Below, piece by piece: positions 1 to 11,566 of a stretch of 64,000 nucleotides of DNA; within the stretch, counting starts at the first letter, position 1; every line of letters begins with the position of its first letter. The position numbers and the translations under genes are program-made. The notes under the pieces were generated by a model that was given only the letters and a program-made list of their open reading frames with translations, was not told the DNA's origin and searched no databases. Source of the DNA: Haemaphysalis longicornis (lineage: Eukaryota > Arthropoda > Arachnida > Ixodida > Ixodidae); contig CM023453.1 in assembly GCA_013339765.2 (NCBI GenBank), positions 84,758,685 to 84,822,684 on the forward strand, written 5' to 3'.

Positions 1-209
1 TCATGTTCCGCTGACAATGTTAGGATTGTGCCATTGCTCCAATGGTTTATATAAAACGAAAAGTTGTTGATTGTCAACGGGCAACGAAATTCTATGCGTT
101 TTTAAAATGTCTTTTTTCATTTGTTTGCTACTAGCTACGTTTGTGGCATATTGGTGCATTGATCTTGGTGCACACAGCTGCAATGCTCTCAAACTGAGAT
201 CAGCAACAA

Positions 210-268
210 AAAAAATAAATAAATAAATAATAAATAAATATAAATAAATAAATAAATAAATAAATAAA
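210..268. repeat. (AAAT)n microsatellite
   Basis: An almost pure run of AAAT units follows an A-rich start, with two small irregularities. It may be the tail of a retroelement, but I see no coding remnant next to it. Confidence 0.9.
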
Positions 269-2935
269 TCCTTGTTAACATAATACACGCCTGCAAGGCT
301 AGTTTCAAGCAAGGTGAAGACTTGGCCGTCGCAGAGTAAACAAATGAGACAAGAAAAATAAACACAACCAGAAACCAAGACAAGACAACGTCTTGTTTAA
401 AACTTCCGCAAGAATTCCATTTTACGGAGAAATTTCTTTGGCTGTGTTATTTGCCCACGATTGACTCGTGGAGCACATCACACGTGGCAGTCTCTTAATA
501 GCAGTCCCAAACGTAAATGAAAACGTTTGTGGTTCCCTGGCGCTGGTCATATAACAACTTCTGCTTTTGTCGGTAGTGCATATAAAAATTCGTAGCCATC
601 CTAATCTGTGAAGGCGGACGACCAGCGATGCTAAGATGACACAGAATTTCGAAAAAAGGTAGGACCTCTTGAAGGGAGCCATGCTGTGACCAGCCGTTCC
701 TCGACATTGTTCAATCTCGGTAGACAGTCGGGAATCGAGGGGTAGGCGTATATGTACTTCCTTCCCTGTCTCTCGAACACTGGTTTCATTACAATATTTT
801 TGTGTTGTGTCATTCAGCTTTAAACTTACCGAAGGTATTCTGAGGTTTATTCCAATCTTCCTCTAACGGCAGTATCTAACACGTCGTGAAGCGATCCAAA
901 GAAGCTGAATTCGGTTCCTCAGAGTGTCATTCTATCTGCTGGGTCCTGAACGGTTCTGTTGCTTATTCCGCATTTTTTTATTAAAGGGAGGACGTTTCTT
1001 AACCTTGCGGTCTTCCAAGGACTGCTGCTGGCTGGTGTTCCTTGACCGAACGCGCCGCTCAAGCCCGGCGGTTCCTCATTGCCCGCCGCTCCGGTGGCTA
1101 GCAAAAGCCACGGCCGGACTCGACTCGAGTGCGGCCGTGCAGGAGAATCCTCGGTTCTTCACAAAATCGCCAGATGGCGCGCTGGTCTAAGCGAAGGCCG
1201 CCTATGCGGCTGAAGAGCAAGTGGACATGTGTCAGAAAAATTGCCCAGAAACGCTTCTGCAAGCGTCCAGGACGTTCAGGACCGAAAGAAGTGTCCCGCC
1301 GAAGAGGAGTGTCTTCGCGAACAGCGAAACATTGCGCCGACTGCTAATGTATGCTTGGTATGCTGGCTCGGAGACGTGAGTCGAGGCAACAATGCGTGGC
1401 GGTTATGATAGAAGACGAGCGTCGTGAGAACGGCACCCAGAAGCGACGATTGAACAAAAATGCCTCACATGCTTTCGTCTCAACCCAGCCGTGCAATGAC
1501 GCCCGTGCAATCATTTCAAACGGGGCTACTTGAATTGCGTTCTGCAACATCAAAGGTCATATAAATATAATTGAAAGCTTCGCTTTACGTCTATTCCTAC
1601 ACATGTGTGGATTCGCCTTTTTTTCATTTTTAGCAGCATCAAAGAGACACCCCGCGGTCTCGCATTTTCAGCGCACTACTACGGTGGAAGGCTTGGACGA
1701 ATCGTTGAATTGCGTAGGAGCATCTATTCAAAACAACCTATTCAAAATGAGCAAAACTGCGCGAAACACGCGGTAAAAAGAAGCAATCCAGGTTGATGAA
1801 AGTCAGGCCAGTCAAGGATTTTGCCTTGACTTGCACTTCCAGATAAAGCCACAAGGAAGTCCGCAGAAAACTGAAAAAGTGTTTTTTCAAGACGTCACTT
1901 CTGACGCCGTTGCGTGGCCGCAGGGGGTGTGTCTAACGTCAGGTTTCTCGCTCGAACTTGTTGTATACGTCTTGTCTCCTGGAATGCCGGTAGTCTTTCC
2001 CCTCTGAGTACACGTGTTCTACGAAAACAGCCGCTGTCTCGAGGCAAGAACTAGGTCGCAAGAGAAGAAAATAACGCAGCAAAAGATTACCAGTCTTGGA
2101 CGTTAACCCTTCATAAATACGCTTAGGCAAGCATGCTGTTCAAACGTCCACGCTGAAGTTCCGAGTATCAGCGCTTGCATTTTCGATGCCTTTTCCTTGT
2201 TTGAGAGCGTTCTACCGCGAAGTCCTTCCGTTGTTCGGAAACTAATACATAAAACTTGGCTGTTCAAAGACTGGTTGGCCGTGTGTGTCTCTTTGTGGTT
2301 TCAGAATATATATACACCCCTCGGTATTTTTGTAAGTAGAAGAGCTGTACTAAGAAACGAAAACCACGTTCAGCTGTTAAGGTTTAGTGACTGCATTTCT
2401 TTCTTTGGGATCCTCAATGCAGCACGGGAGGAACGATGAAATATTTCTCTTTCCCCAGTGCTCCGACTGGTTATGTAAATGCTTAACTTATAAACTCCCA
2501 CTAAAAGGAGAACAGAAGGAAACGGTTTTAACTATAACTGTACGTCGTGTTCTTAGTCTTCCAGTGTAGACTTTAGTGTGCGCTGATCGTCAATAACGAC
2601 TTTGAAGTGCATTGAACACCGCAAAAGCTGTCGGAACTTACGTTGAAACTAAGTTTTAAGTAACCGTTTTCCCTCATGGCTGGCAATACAGTGAAGCGGT
2701 ATGTTCTACAGATGGCACAATTTCTTGTGTCATGCATCAAGCAACACATCAACTACCCCTCTGTGGAAACGACCACATGGGGGAGCGCGAAGCTTTCCAA
2801 AATCAAGTGCAACACCGAACAAACCAACCCAGAAGCGAGGGAGCGTTTACTCTACTGCGATTGTGCTCTCTGTCGTGCTTTACTCATGCAGACATAACAT
2901 GGCTTTCCCTAGCGTTCAGCTATCGTAAACTTTAG
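269..2935. other. No recognisable gene
   Basis: I see no exon, tRNA or coding transposon domain here. The part from about 1050 to 1460 is richer in GC and has longer open frames on the + strand, but the translations resemble no family I know and no frame is bounded by good splice sites. Other short frames look like chance. Confidence 0.5.
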
Positions 2936-2949
2936 ACAGAGGAGCCCAT

Positions 2950-3190
2950 ATTTCAGATGCGAAGCATCTCATGCTCGGGGCTGTGTCCCTCCCTCCCTCG
3001 TTGTCGTTGTCGTTGTCCGCCGTCCGCACTCTACTGCGCATGCGCGTCTCTTCAGCCCCGTCAGCGTTTGGGCTGACGTCAGCGCAGTCCACTATAAAAA
3101 GAAATAGTTAGGCGGCGCCCGGTTTCGATCCCACGACTCTCTGGCCGCAACGGGAGGTACGTGGCGCTTTTCCCACTGCGCTACAAAACG
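2950..3190 (-). repeat. tRNA-derived SINE-like fragment
   Basis: Read on the minus strand, 3187-3110 has a tRNA-like layout: a box-A-like stretch near 3180 (TAGCGCAGTGGG) and a box-B-like stretch near 3125 (GGGATCGAAACC). The adjoining 2950-3060 carries the near-palindrome AGATGCGAAGCATCT and short simple repeats. It looks like a degenerate pol III-derived repeat. A second box-B-like motif (GTTCGATTCC) lies at about 3499-3508 on the + strand. Confidence 0.4.
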
Positions 3191-3892
3191 AGACGGGAGC
3201 ATGTGCTACGAACGCGCCTTATGTCCTTCACTCATTCAAACTACGTCAAGAAGCTACTGATACAACGAAGGCACGCGAAGCTGACCGTCAACGGAAACGA
3301 CGAACTGAAAACTAATGGGAACTTCAGTCGACCCCATGGCTGCTTCGCATACTACTCGGGGTTCCCCTACGGGAATGGTGTATTTGTAATTTTTTCCTAT
3401 TTTGCGCTCCATGCAGCCCTCTCCAAATCCAAACTGCTTCGACCATGCGGGAATCGCGTAATTGTATAGCAGTTGTATTCATAACGCGAGGGACCCACGT
3501 TCGATTCCGACCATGGTAAGGGTTTTAATTTTTATTCACTTCACCCACTGTCACCATCATCGTCAGAGAGAGTTGGCTTTCTTGCAGTTCGTTTTGGGTG
3601 GGCTGCTAACGGAATCAGTGAGAGGCTAAATGCTTTGCTTTAGAACTATACCTTCCTCTCCCCTGCCTTGCCGCATGCGCGCTCAGTGTTCCTGGAAAAT
3701 AATCTGTGCTATGGCCACACGACGCCATCGTTGACGTTAACGCAGCTACTCCTTTTGTCGCTTCTTATGGACGCGTTCTTCATTACTATACATTCATTGT
3801 GAATATACACACAATGGAGATTATCCGTATTCGTGTACCTACCGAGAGCGCCGTGGCATAATATATGGGGACATATCAGGCACGTACCCAGG

Positions 3893-3923
3893 ATATTTTT
3901 TTTTTTGGGGGGGGGGGGGGGGG
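3893..3923. repeat. poly(T)-poly(G) tract
   Basis: A run of T passes directly into about 17 consecutive G. Similar tracts occur near 6832-6865, 25683-25698 and 62102-62117. Length in the assembly may be unreliable. Confidence 0.85.
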
Positions 3924-4065
3924 CAACCAAGGTAATTTTTCTCTGCAAATTAGGGGAGAGGGCGAGGGTGCCGGCCGTTACTAGTACAAACACGATGAAC
4001 ACCCAGCGTTTACCGTAAAGGCGCGTAAACCTGCAAAGAGAAAGGAAATTACTGTATCCGCTCTT

Positions 4066-4137
4066 GTGATGGAGGCGAAAAGCGAAAACCACTGTGTGTT
4101 CGACATTTCGGCGCACGTTAAAGATTCCAAAACTACG
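4066..4137 (+). repeat. Fragment of Ruka-like tRNA-derived SINE
   Basis: This piece matches the middle part of the fuller SINE at 50724-50965: both share the block starting ATGGAGGCGAAAAGC and the block GCACGTTAAAGAT. The tRNA-like head is missing here and the sequence degrades before the assembly gap. Confidence 0.6.
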
Positions 4138-4195
4138 CGAATGTTGCAAAATTAAAAAAGAAAGCAGTAAGTAAATATTTACAGGTATAAGTACG

Positions 4196-4295
4196 NNNNN
4201 NNNNNNNNNNNNNNNNNNNNNNNNNNNNNNNNNNNNNNNNNNNNNNNNNNNNNNNNNNNNNNNNNNNNNNNNNNNNNNNNNNNNNNNNNNNNNNN
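4196..4295. other. Assembly gap (100 N)
   Basis: Exactly 100 consecutive N, the usual placeholder for a scaffold gap of unknown size. Sequence just right of it is tandemly repeated, so the true gap may be longer. Confidence 0.99.
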
Positions 4296-4310
4296 CCAAT
4301 TCAAATCAAT

Positions 4311-4470
4311 AGCAAGAAATCAAATTGGCAAACTTATACGACGTTGCCAGACAAGCTAGCCATGAGTGGTTGCTAAACTCAACTACGTAACAAGAAATAA
4401 AATGGGCAGACTTATATGAAGCAGCCAGACAAGCTAGCTTGGCCAGTAAATGACCCTAGCAAATAGAATA
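4311..4470. repeat. 78-bp tandem repeat beside gap
   Basis: Two adjacent units about 78 bp apart share CAAGAAAT, GGCAAACTTATA / GGCAGACTTATA and CCAGACAAGCTAGC. A partial third unit may begin near 4456. The array abuts the scaffold gap. Confidence 0.65.
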
Positions 4471-5845
4471 AGTAAATAACAATTTCAGCCGTAATGGGCC
4501 CTCCTCCTTTTATCATCATCATCATCGTTGTGTGCATTGCGGGACGGAGACCTCTCCCAAAGATATCCAGCTACGTCTATTGAATGCTGAGTCAGTCCAC
4601 CCTTTCCCCATAAATTTTGGTATTTCATCTCTCCCACTTCTTTCGTTCCCTTTCATCCCTCCCCTTCCTTTACCAATTCATAGTTACTTAGGCGTGTATA
4701 GGTATATGAGGAAGTGAGTGACAGCTTATTTCTATTTTCTGCACAGACCTGACAGATGCAGGATAAAAAGCATGGGAACATCCCGTGCCCCTTGGTACCA
4801 TCACAGCAGGGCCTGTTGTGAGTGCGACGGCCAGAGGCAATCATGGATCAATCCCCATTATCGGGCCACTTTTCTGTGCGGGGCGCTTGCAGAAAGGTGT
4901 GTAGTTTGACCAATATCGGTCAAGGGCAAAACTGATCACCCCGCGAAGACTGCCCGAGGTAGCGTAGTGTAGCTTCCGCTACAAAATTTTGGCTCTTGCG
5001 AACGGACATGCGCGGCCCCCGGATGATAAGAACGAGCCGGCGAGGCGCCCGACTGCCGAGCGAGCAAGCGACGACGACGTACGGGCTCTCTCTCCCCTCT
5101 TTTTCGTTCTTTCTCCAGGAACGGAGGGGCTGTTGTTTCCTGCTCGCGAAAACGCACCGCACACTCCACAGGCGCGCTGACGCCGCCGCGAAACCACCCG
5201 CACGCTGCGTGGGGCGAAGCCGGCCTCGGCAACATGTGGGCAGCTTCGGTCGCGAAGTGGTGCGGGGCGCTCAAGCGACCGCTTCTAACCGGTCTTTAAA
5301 ATGCCGTTCAAAGCACACACTAAGTTTCTTGTGTGGTAATTGGGCTAATTATGTGGGCGCAAACGGTGCAAAAACATCATCCGCGCCACTAGTGAGAGCG
5401 CCCATGAAATGTCTGCCGGGGTACTAAGCCTAAACATCTCCGGCGGAGCCAGCCGGCTTTCTCCAGCGCTTCACCACTGCCACGCCGCCATTCGCGCGCC
5501 TTCCCATTGGCGCAAATGGTCAGGTTCCTCCCACTGCCACGCGCGTAGCGCGTCATTTTCTGATCGAGGCGCAGGCGGCCCCAGGTGAAGGAATCGCGGG
5601 CGCGGCCGCCTAAAAATATCGCGCGCGCAACGCCGACGCGCACGAATCGCGGGCAAAAATGTTCCTGTAGTGAGCTTGGGCACAGCGAATGAGGATACGA
5701 AATTCCAGAAAGGACCGCTCGGCGACATGGAGGTTAAAAAAAAAAACAGAAAAACGTCACGAATTTTTTCGTGCGAAAGTCAGAAAAGAAATAAACGAAA
5801 ACTTTTTTTTAGTGCTCAGTTTTTTTGGCTTGTGTTGGTTCATGC
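4471..5845. other. No recognisable gene; GC-rich part 4990-5660
   Basis: A short ATC microsatellite lies near 4513-4526. A GC-rich section from 4990 to 5660 gives overlapping open frames on both strands, a composition effect rather than evidence of coding. At 4971-4988 the sequence GTGTAGCTTCCGCTACAA resembles the end of the CCAAT-array repeats at 28.8 and 30.7 kb, so part of this stretch may be a degraded repeat. Confidence 0.4.
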
Positions 5846-5846
5846 G

Positions 5847-5918
5847 AATCTCGGATGATACGAATATTTTTCGCTGTCCCCGGTCCCACGAGGTTCGTAT
5901 CATCGAGATTTTGCTGTA
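5847..5918. mobile_element. pogo/Tigger-like transposon terminus
   Basis: A self-complementary pair, AATCTCGGATGATACGAA at 5847-5864 and TTCGTATCATCGAGATT at 5893-5909, is followed by TTGCTGTA. Sub-terminal palindromes of this style, ending in CTG, are typical of pogo/Tigger terminal repeats in arthropods. No matching opposite end and no transposase were identified nearby, so this is a remnant; the family call is inference. Confidence 0.4.
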
Positions 5919-6298
5919 CTCAGCTCAGGTGCTTCAAAAGTGCTCAAGTCTTTAAAAGTTGCTTCTGTGTAGGACTTAGATTGACGGCAGCATAAAATAG
6001 TAGCGAAGAATTGGATCTTGTGGTGACATAAAAATTGTTGGAAGTTCGCAAATCGGCAGAGTCAACAGCGCCATGGCCACGAATGAGCTTGTGAAGAAAG
6101 CACATACCAAGGAGTGTTCTTGTGTCACTTAGAATGCTTAATGTAATGTAAGCTTACAGGTTCCTGTTATTATAAGCAATGAAATGAGCCTGTAAAACAT
6201 GTCCTTGAATTTCGCATGTCTGAGTTTGCATGTAGCACTTCTTTGACAGGCATAAATAACAAGGACATCTAAGAACTCTCCACACGTAAGGTACTCAC

Positions 6299-6417
6299 GA
6301 GTGCATCAATGGCTTTCGTGTTCCTCCAGAGCATGCAGGTGTAGTAGTCTTGCTGCCGTTGGCTGCAGTCTAAGGTGGTGCCGTGGACAAAGTGCTGGTG
6401 GAACCTTCCCCTGATAC
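6299..6417 (-). CDS. Exon of a C22orf39/DUF3128-like CX9C protein
   Basis: On the minus strand this 119-base segment is bounded by a good acceptor (CCTTCAAG before 6417) and a good donor (GTGAGTAC after 6299). It starts with the last two bases of a codon and then codes 39 residues without a stop, ending in phase 0. The peptide includes RFHQHFVHG, then C-SQRQQDYYT-C (a CX9C spacing), then W. This matches the core of the small DUF3128/C22orf39 family (also called PANTS in vertebrates), which has the order R-H-VHG-C-x9-C-W. Earlier and later exons were not found in the window, so the gene is partial here. Introns of this genome are long, so the missing exons may lie in or beyond the gap to the left or among the repeats to the right. 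The family call rests on memory of the pattern. Confidence 0.6.
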
Positions 6418-7250
6418 CTTGAAGGCAAGCCAACAAAGCAGGAAAATTACTAACTGCTGAACACAGTACATCACAAGCGACAAGATTGGCACCAGAGGCC
6501 TTCTTACTCATTTTTGCAGTCAGAGCGCTCTTCACTGTACCATTTACATGGTCTCACCTGCAGCAGAACGCAGAGACACGACAGAATTATAAGGCACGAC
6601 TCCGAAGGCAAAGTATGTGATCAACTCGAAACAAATTATGGTGCGGCAAACTGAGGAGTAGGAAACGTAACACAACTTAATTGGCCTGCAACCAGCACTT
6701 GTGTTTCTTGAAAAGCACGAACCTCGATAACAATCACCATTATTTGTTTTCAGTGCATGTATTCATTGCATATTAGGAAGGCCATCAATCGAACAGTAAG
6801 AATTTCGAAGCATGGGGAAGGCACACCTCCAAACATTTTTTTTTCTTTGGGGGGGGGGGGGGGGGTGCAGTAAATTTACGATAACACCACTAAACCCCAA
6901 TGTTTGCCTCCAAGGCCCCTGGAATTGTTAAATTTCGTGTCGCACGTTACAGACATAACGATGGATCTTGTGCGTGTGTGGTGGGGGAGGGAAGGGGGGG
7001 GGCTGAAGAACGCTTATACACATTACAATACCCACAAGTACCAAAATCCCAGCCAAAATTTCATTTTTCTCAGTTCTTTTTGAGTGACTTTGATCGTAAC
7101 AAGCCACTTGCGCTTTGTTCGGCTTGCAAAGCTATGAAAAGTGTGTCGCATTCGACTCATATGTTTTCCTTCTATAAGAAGGTTATTCGTCAGCTTTTAA
7201 TTGACAGACATGAAGAACGTCTCATACCAACATGCCGGCAGGATGGGATC
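6418..7250. other. No recognisable gene; contains poly(T)/poly(G) at 6832-6865
   Basis: This is probably intronic to the gene represented at 6299-6417. A T-rich stretch followed by about 17 G lies at 6832-6865. I found no upstream exon completing the CX9C protein. Confidence 0.45.
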
Positions 7251-7251
7251 T

Positions 7252-7385
7252 GGACATTTCGGAGTAGGACAGTTGGATGGAGGACGTTTCGGTGGCGGAC
7301 ATTTCGGTGCATAGGCTTTTCTGTGCACAGACATTTTTTGTGCAGGACGTCTCGGTGCGGAAACTTCGGTGTACGGAATGTCCCA
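7252..7385. repeat. 15-bp minisatellite
   Basis: Eight or nine units with consensus near GGACATTTCGGTGCA follow one another. The first four keep an exact 15-bp period (7252, 7267, 7282, 7297). Later units are 14-17 bp long and more diverged. The period is a multiple of three, so both strands stay open; I do not read this as coding. Confidence 0.85.
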
Positions 7386-7389
7386 GGCA

Positions 7390-9546
7390 TTCTTTTAACA
7401 GTTTAGCTTTAATATTGTGATTTCATCAGTTGACATGATTTTACGTTTAAAAGTTATGTTTGCGCCGCCGCACGCGGAAGTGAATCGTAATAATCCGCGG
7501 GGGATCATCAGCGCGTAACACCCAATATCGGTAGTAGATGTCAAAACTTAATGTTGTTAATTTACTTCCGTTCAACCTTTTTTTTTATTTTCACATTCAT
7601 GTGAACAACCCTAATACTTTAAGGGTTACCGATGCGCTTTGATTTCACTTCACCCAATGCAGTAAGACGCTGCAGCTTTTAGACTAGTCCATTCTTATTT
7701 CTCCTCTCCCCCACCCACAATCCCTGAAAAACCGCCGCGGAAAGAAAAGGAAAGGAAACGAGCTGTAAATGCGCTACTGAGCACTGCCATGTGGCTGTGA
7801 TAGCAGCGACTGTGATTTCAGCAAAACGTCGACTACGTTTTTGCAATAATAATGACAGTAGTTTTTACATAAAAGAAATTAGCAAAAAAAAACAGTATTA
7901 AAGCATATTATATTACTAGTTTGAACCTTGAAATGTTCGTTTTCGTGGTTTGGTCCTGAGTTTTCAATATCTCAAAGCCGATATAGGGAGCGAGCAACAC
8001 AGTTTCTTACTAGGATCCGACTCCTTGAATTGAACAAAATCTGTCAATCTGAAGCTCTATTAGGCGAACAGCTCGTATGGTCCCGTTCTGGCACTATTTT
8101 CACCTTTAAGAACTTGCTTTTACGCTTGCGCAGAAGACCTTAATTGGCGTCTGTTGAATGCACGCGATTTTTTCCCTCTTGCCTTTATGTTTTTAGTTTT
8201 TCCCCTATGTCCTTTCCTGAACGTGTTTCTGTGGACATCCACTTTTGTAACAATCCTTTCGAGCAATAAACACCGGTTGTAAGTCAGTGCCGCGAACTCG
8301 TTCATCTTCTGTGTTCGTGTCCTTTTTGTGCTCGCTTCAAGCACGAATCCCTCATCCGGGCTCATGCTAAAGAAAAAGACGACAACGCTACCACACGTGC
8401 TGTGATCCCGGGAGGCACAGGTCTTGTCACTACCACGTAGGCAGGAGCATGAAGCGGCAGAGGTTCTACCGTTGTGCCTGTTACCCGAAAAGTGACATCG
8501 TGGTTCCAGAATTGGACATGAGAGTGAATTATCTCGGCCGCGATGCCTTCCTGCGGGAGTTCAGCACACTAAGTGTGCGGCTATCTACTCTGCAATATCA
8601 ACTACGTGTCGCTTGGAACAGCTCTCCCTGATATCGGATACGTGTCCTTTGGAACAGCTAGCTGATTTATCTCCCGGGGCCGGGCCTGAATATTTGAACA
8701 AGTGGAACATTTTTTTTCCTACGCCGCATTCTAATCGTTCTAATAACTAATTTAAATTATTTTTAGGTGAATTTTCTGTTACTCGGTTCAACGTTTCCCC
8801 TCCAGCTTCGGCGTGAGCTTGTGGTATATCATTCCTTCGTCCAAGTAATCCACCTTCAAATAACTTCATGAAACAACAGCGCGCTCATAGGTTTTATTCG
8901 CGAAAACAAGTCATTCAAATTCAGCGAAAAAAGAGAGGTGGAGGCTGTGTTTTTTTTTTCGTCGTGTACAACTACGTGAAAATAACTACACGCATGCGTA
9001 TAGCGCGCTGCCTTCGGTGTGTTATACGCTAATTAATCTTAAACGTATAGATAACCGGTGATAATGTAAAAAACCGTATAGAACCGATGAACGGCCATGG
9101 TGGCGAGTTCACTTTCAGTTGTGGAAGAATCCAGGCTCATACATTACGGAAATGGTGCCTTCGTGTTAAGCCTCGTGCTTGGCCTCGCGGTAACGTCGGC
9201 GACATGCGGGTTAGGTTTAGCGCAACTGGAAAGGTATTGTAGAGGGCTGGAAAAACGCTCCGACTGAAAACGTTTTGCTTTCCTCATTTTCTCTACTATA
9301 TTTTTGGTCATGTCTAAAATTATTTCGCCGTCACCGTGTCGACGTGTTGATGACAGAGACGCTGCAGTGAAAACATCCGTCATGCTGGTGACTGGGTTGA
9401 AAGCTTTTTATTTGTTTGAATAAATGCGTTGAATTAATTTGTGAATTGGTTGATTCCTGCCGAATGATCGGTAAAACTGTATAATCGGCGCCCATCCCTA
9501 GAGAACACTAATGCATGATTTGTGCACTTTGTTGTACGTCCTGCAG
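7390..9546. other. No recognisable gene
   Basis: The stretch is mostly AT-rich with no supported exon. Around 8240-8340 a polyadenylation signal (AATAAA) is followed by TTCTGTGTTCGTGTCC-type sequence resembling the 3' ends of Penelope-like elements, as does 25500-25560, but no coding part was found next to either. Confidence 0.4.
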
Positions 9547-9603
9547 CAACTGCGCTGGTACGGATTCGGCTCCCCGGAGCAGAAAGAAGGCATCATCTAT
9601 CGG
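9547..9603 (+). CDS. Lone 57-bp exon candidate, function unknown
   Basis: A pyrimidine-rich tract and TCCTGCAG lead into an open 57-base block followed by GTAAGG, a strong donor. It codes QLRWYGFGSPEQKEGIIYR in phase 0 at both ends. I do not recognise the peptide. Good sites on both sides, an exact multiple of three and balanced amino-acid use argue for a real exon of a + strand gene whose other exons are outside the window or hidden in repeats. A chance match cannot be excluded for so short a block. Confidence 0.4.
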
Positions 9604-9869
9604 GTAAGGCACGATCGACTTAACCGCTGAAGACGAGCTTTAATAACTGCAGTTCTTGAAAAAAAAATATGCGAGGTTTTGTTACTAAACCTTGAAGCTG
9701 TACCGAGTTTTACGCATTTATCACTATTTTCCTAAACGGTGTTTCTGTTTGTTTATAGTTGTATTTGTTTTTCAATGCTGCTGATGCCCGCACCCCGCCC
9801 CCCCTACCGGCCGTCGCCTTATGCACGTAACATTTGCAGTAACCACTCATTACCTCGGCGTCGTAAAAT

Positions 9870-10605
9870 ACGCTGAAAATTTCTATATAAGTGGAGTTTC
9901 GAGTTAAGCGAAACGCCGGAAATTTGCGGCAGGTGATTGAAATAAGAGCTAATGCTGGTAACAAAAGCTCAACTGCACACGGGAGCTTTGGTAACAAGGG
10001 CAAAAAAGTTCGCGGGAAAAACGAATTTTTATTTTTGTGGAAGAAAGAACTGCCTGATGCTCGGCTATTTTCGCGTTCGCCTCCTGTCCCAGAAAAACGT
10101 CCACCACATGCTCAATGCATCGCATCAATTGCTGGTAGCCACGGCTACATTCTACCTTGTTGCGAAGCAGCCGCATCATCTTTGTTGTTTCTGTCGTTAT
10201 AGGCACTTCCCCAGGCTCCTAGCTCTTCGTCCTCACAATCAGCTGCATCGTCCACAGCTTTCTCAATGATGTAGGCGTCGGTCAGCATTCGGGTAATGCA
10301 TAAGAACATCGTCCCTGTGCATCGTAAGTTTGCCATTCACGGCCGCATTCGGTGCGTATACAGTGGGAGCAGCGTTAGAACGGAGACTTTATATCAGCTG
10401 CCTGTAGAGGACCTTGCCTTGTGTCCTTTGTGTCAACATTTCGATATATCCGTAGAGCTCCCAAAACCGTTTCTAGATAAAGTGGATCGAATACGTACAT
10501 AACTCCTAGTGGAGGTAAATGCGCATCGAAAAAAAAGTTTCGACGTAACCGATATTTTGAGATATCGGAGTTCGAGTTAACCAGAGATTACTGTATTTAG
10601 CGTAC
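9870..10605 (-). mobile_element. Tigger/pogo-like remnant inserted in copy 1
   Basis: This piece is missing from copy 2 of the host repeat. Its right edge, read on the minus strand, begins with ACAGTAATCTCTGGTTAACT, the style of a pogo/Tigger terminus. The minus strand carries short acidic coding remnants (for example DAYIIEKAVDDAADCEDEE) like the C-terminal tails of Tigger/jerky transposases, in two frames. The left edge (GGAGTTTCGAGTTAAGC at 9892-9908) resembles the right terminus only in direct orientation, so the ends are not resolved. Confidence 0.35.
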
Positions 10606-10661
10606 AGCAATGCCACAGTGTTGACAGTAATTGATTAATGCTGGCGTACGGCCGTAGCTTC

Positions 10662-10988
10662 ATGTCAGGGGATTATCTAGAAATTCTATTTTGGAGGGGT
10701 GCTGAAATTCTCCTGGTGTTTAAATCCCAGCAGAGATTTATAAACCCCCCCCAACACCACCCTGACACCCCCCAGAAGGATTTCGGCACCCCACACCCCA
10801 ACCATTCCACAACCACAAGCAACCCGCCCAGGAATTTATACCCCCCCAAAAACACCCCCAAAGGATTTCGACGCCGCCCCAAAATCGGAATTCTGTATAA
10901 ACCACTGAATTCCGGGCAAGGCGCTCGTGGTTGTGGAATCTTTATTTTTTGGGGAGGGATCGGGTTCGGGGGAGGGGTGTATGTTGCC
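10662..10988. repeat. Strand-skewed C-run / G-run insert
   Basis: Relative to copy 2 of the host repeat this is an insertion. It holds a C-rich left part (10741-10880, several runs of five to eight C) and a G-rich right part (10940-10980). The two parts are partly complementary and could fold back. No coding potential is credible. Confidence 0.45.
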
Positions 10989-11493
10989 TGGAGTTTCCGA
11001 AGACGCGACAGCAGTGACAGTGAGAACGAAAATTATCGCTTTTTGCAGCGATCGATCACTGTAGGTGGCAAAATATCAGGTTGCGCTGTAAAGCATTCCG
11101 TCATATATGTATAGACCGCAAAAAACATCGCTGTTATTTGCTGAGCGACGCGTCGTTCGCGTAGTCGTCCATTACTAACAGGGCGCGCCCTGTATGAGAA
11201 CTCGTAGTTAAGACCAGACTGTGCAGGCTGGACACAATAGTTTTATTCCCAAATATCGTGCGCGAGTCAACACTGAGGATAAGCCCAAGTGCTAGTATGG
11301 GTGCCGTCTCACTCATATTAAAACAAATTGTGGAGCGGGCCCGTGCAGTCCCTTCAAAGGGAACGATCGAGTGGTAAAAGAGCAAAATACTCCGTTCTGA
11401 AACAAAGAATACGTTACGGGGAAGCCAAGCGACAACATGAGGCTATGTGTGCTCGTTTTTATAACAACTGAGTAACTGCAAAAAAAAAAATAG

Positions 11494-11565
11494 TGGAGGT
11501 GCCGGGGTTCGAACCCTGGGCCTCTCAGATGCGAAGCGAGCGCTCTACCACTGAGCTACACCCCA
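11494..11565 (-). tRNA. tRNA-Ala (anticodon CGC), copy 1
   Basis: The minus strand folds as a 72-nt tRNA: box A TAGCTCAGTGGT, anticodon loop TTCGCAT, box B GGTTCGAACCC, discriminator A. The acceptor stem has six pairs including G3-U70, the alanine identity pair; position 1-72 is a mismatch. The anticodon stem has one mismatch. A run of T begins three bases after the 3' end on the transcribed strand, a normal pol III terminator. A LINE abuts its 5' end. It could be functional or a recent pseudogene. Confidence 0.65.
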
Positions 11566-11566
11566 C

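Noticed and set aside
4509..4700. ATC microsatellite followed by text like an RTE/BovB 3' end
   Set aside because: RTE elements often end in such repeats, but no coding remnant is attached and the resemblance is too short.
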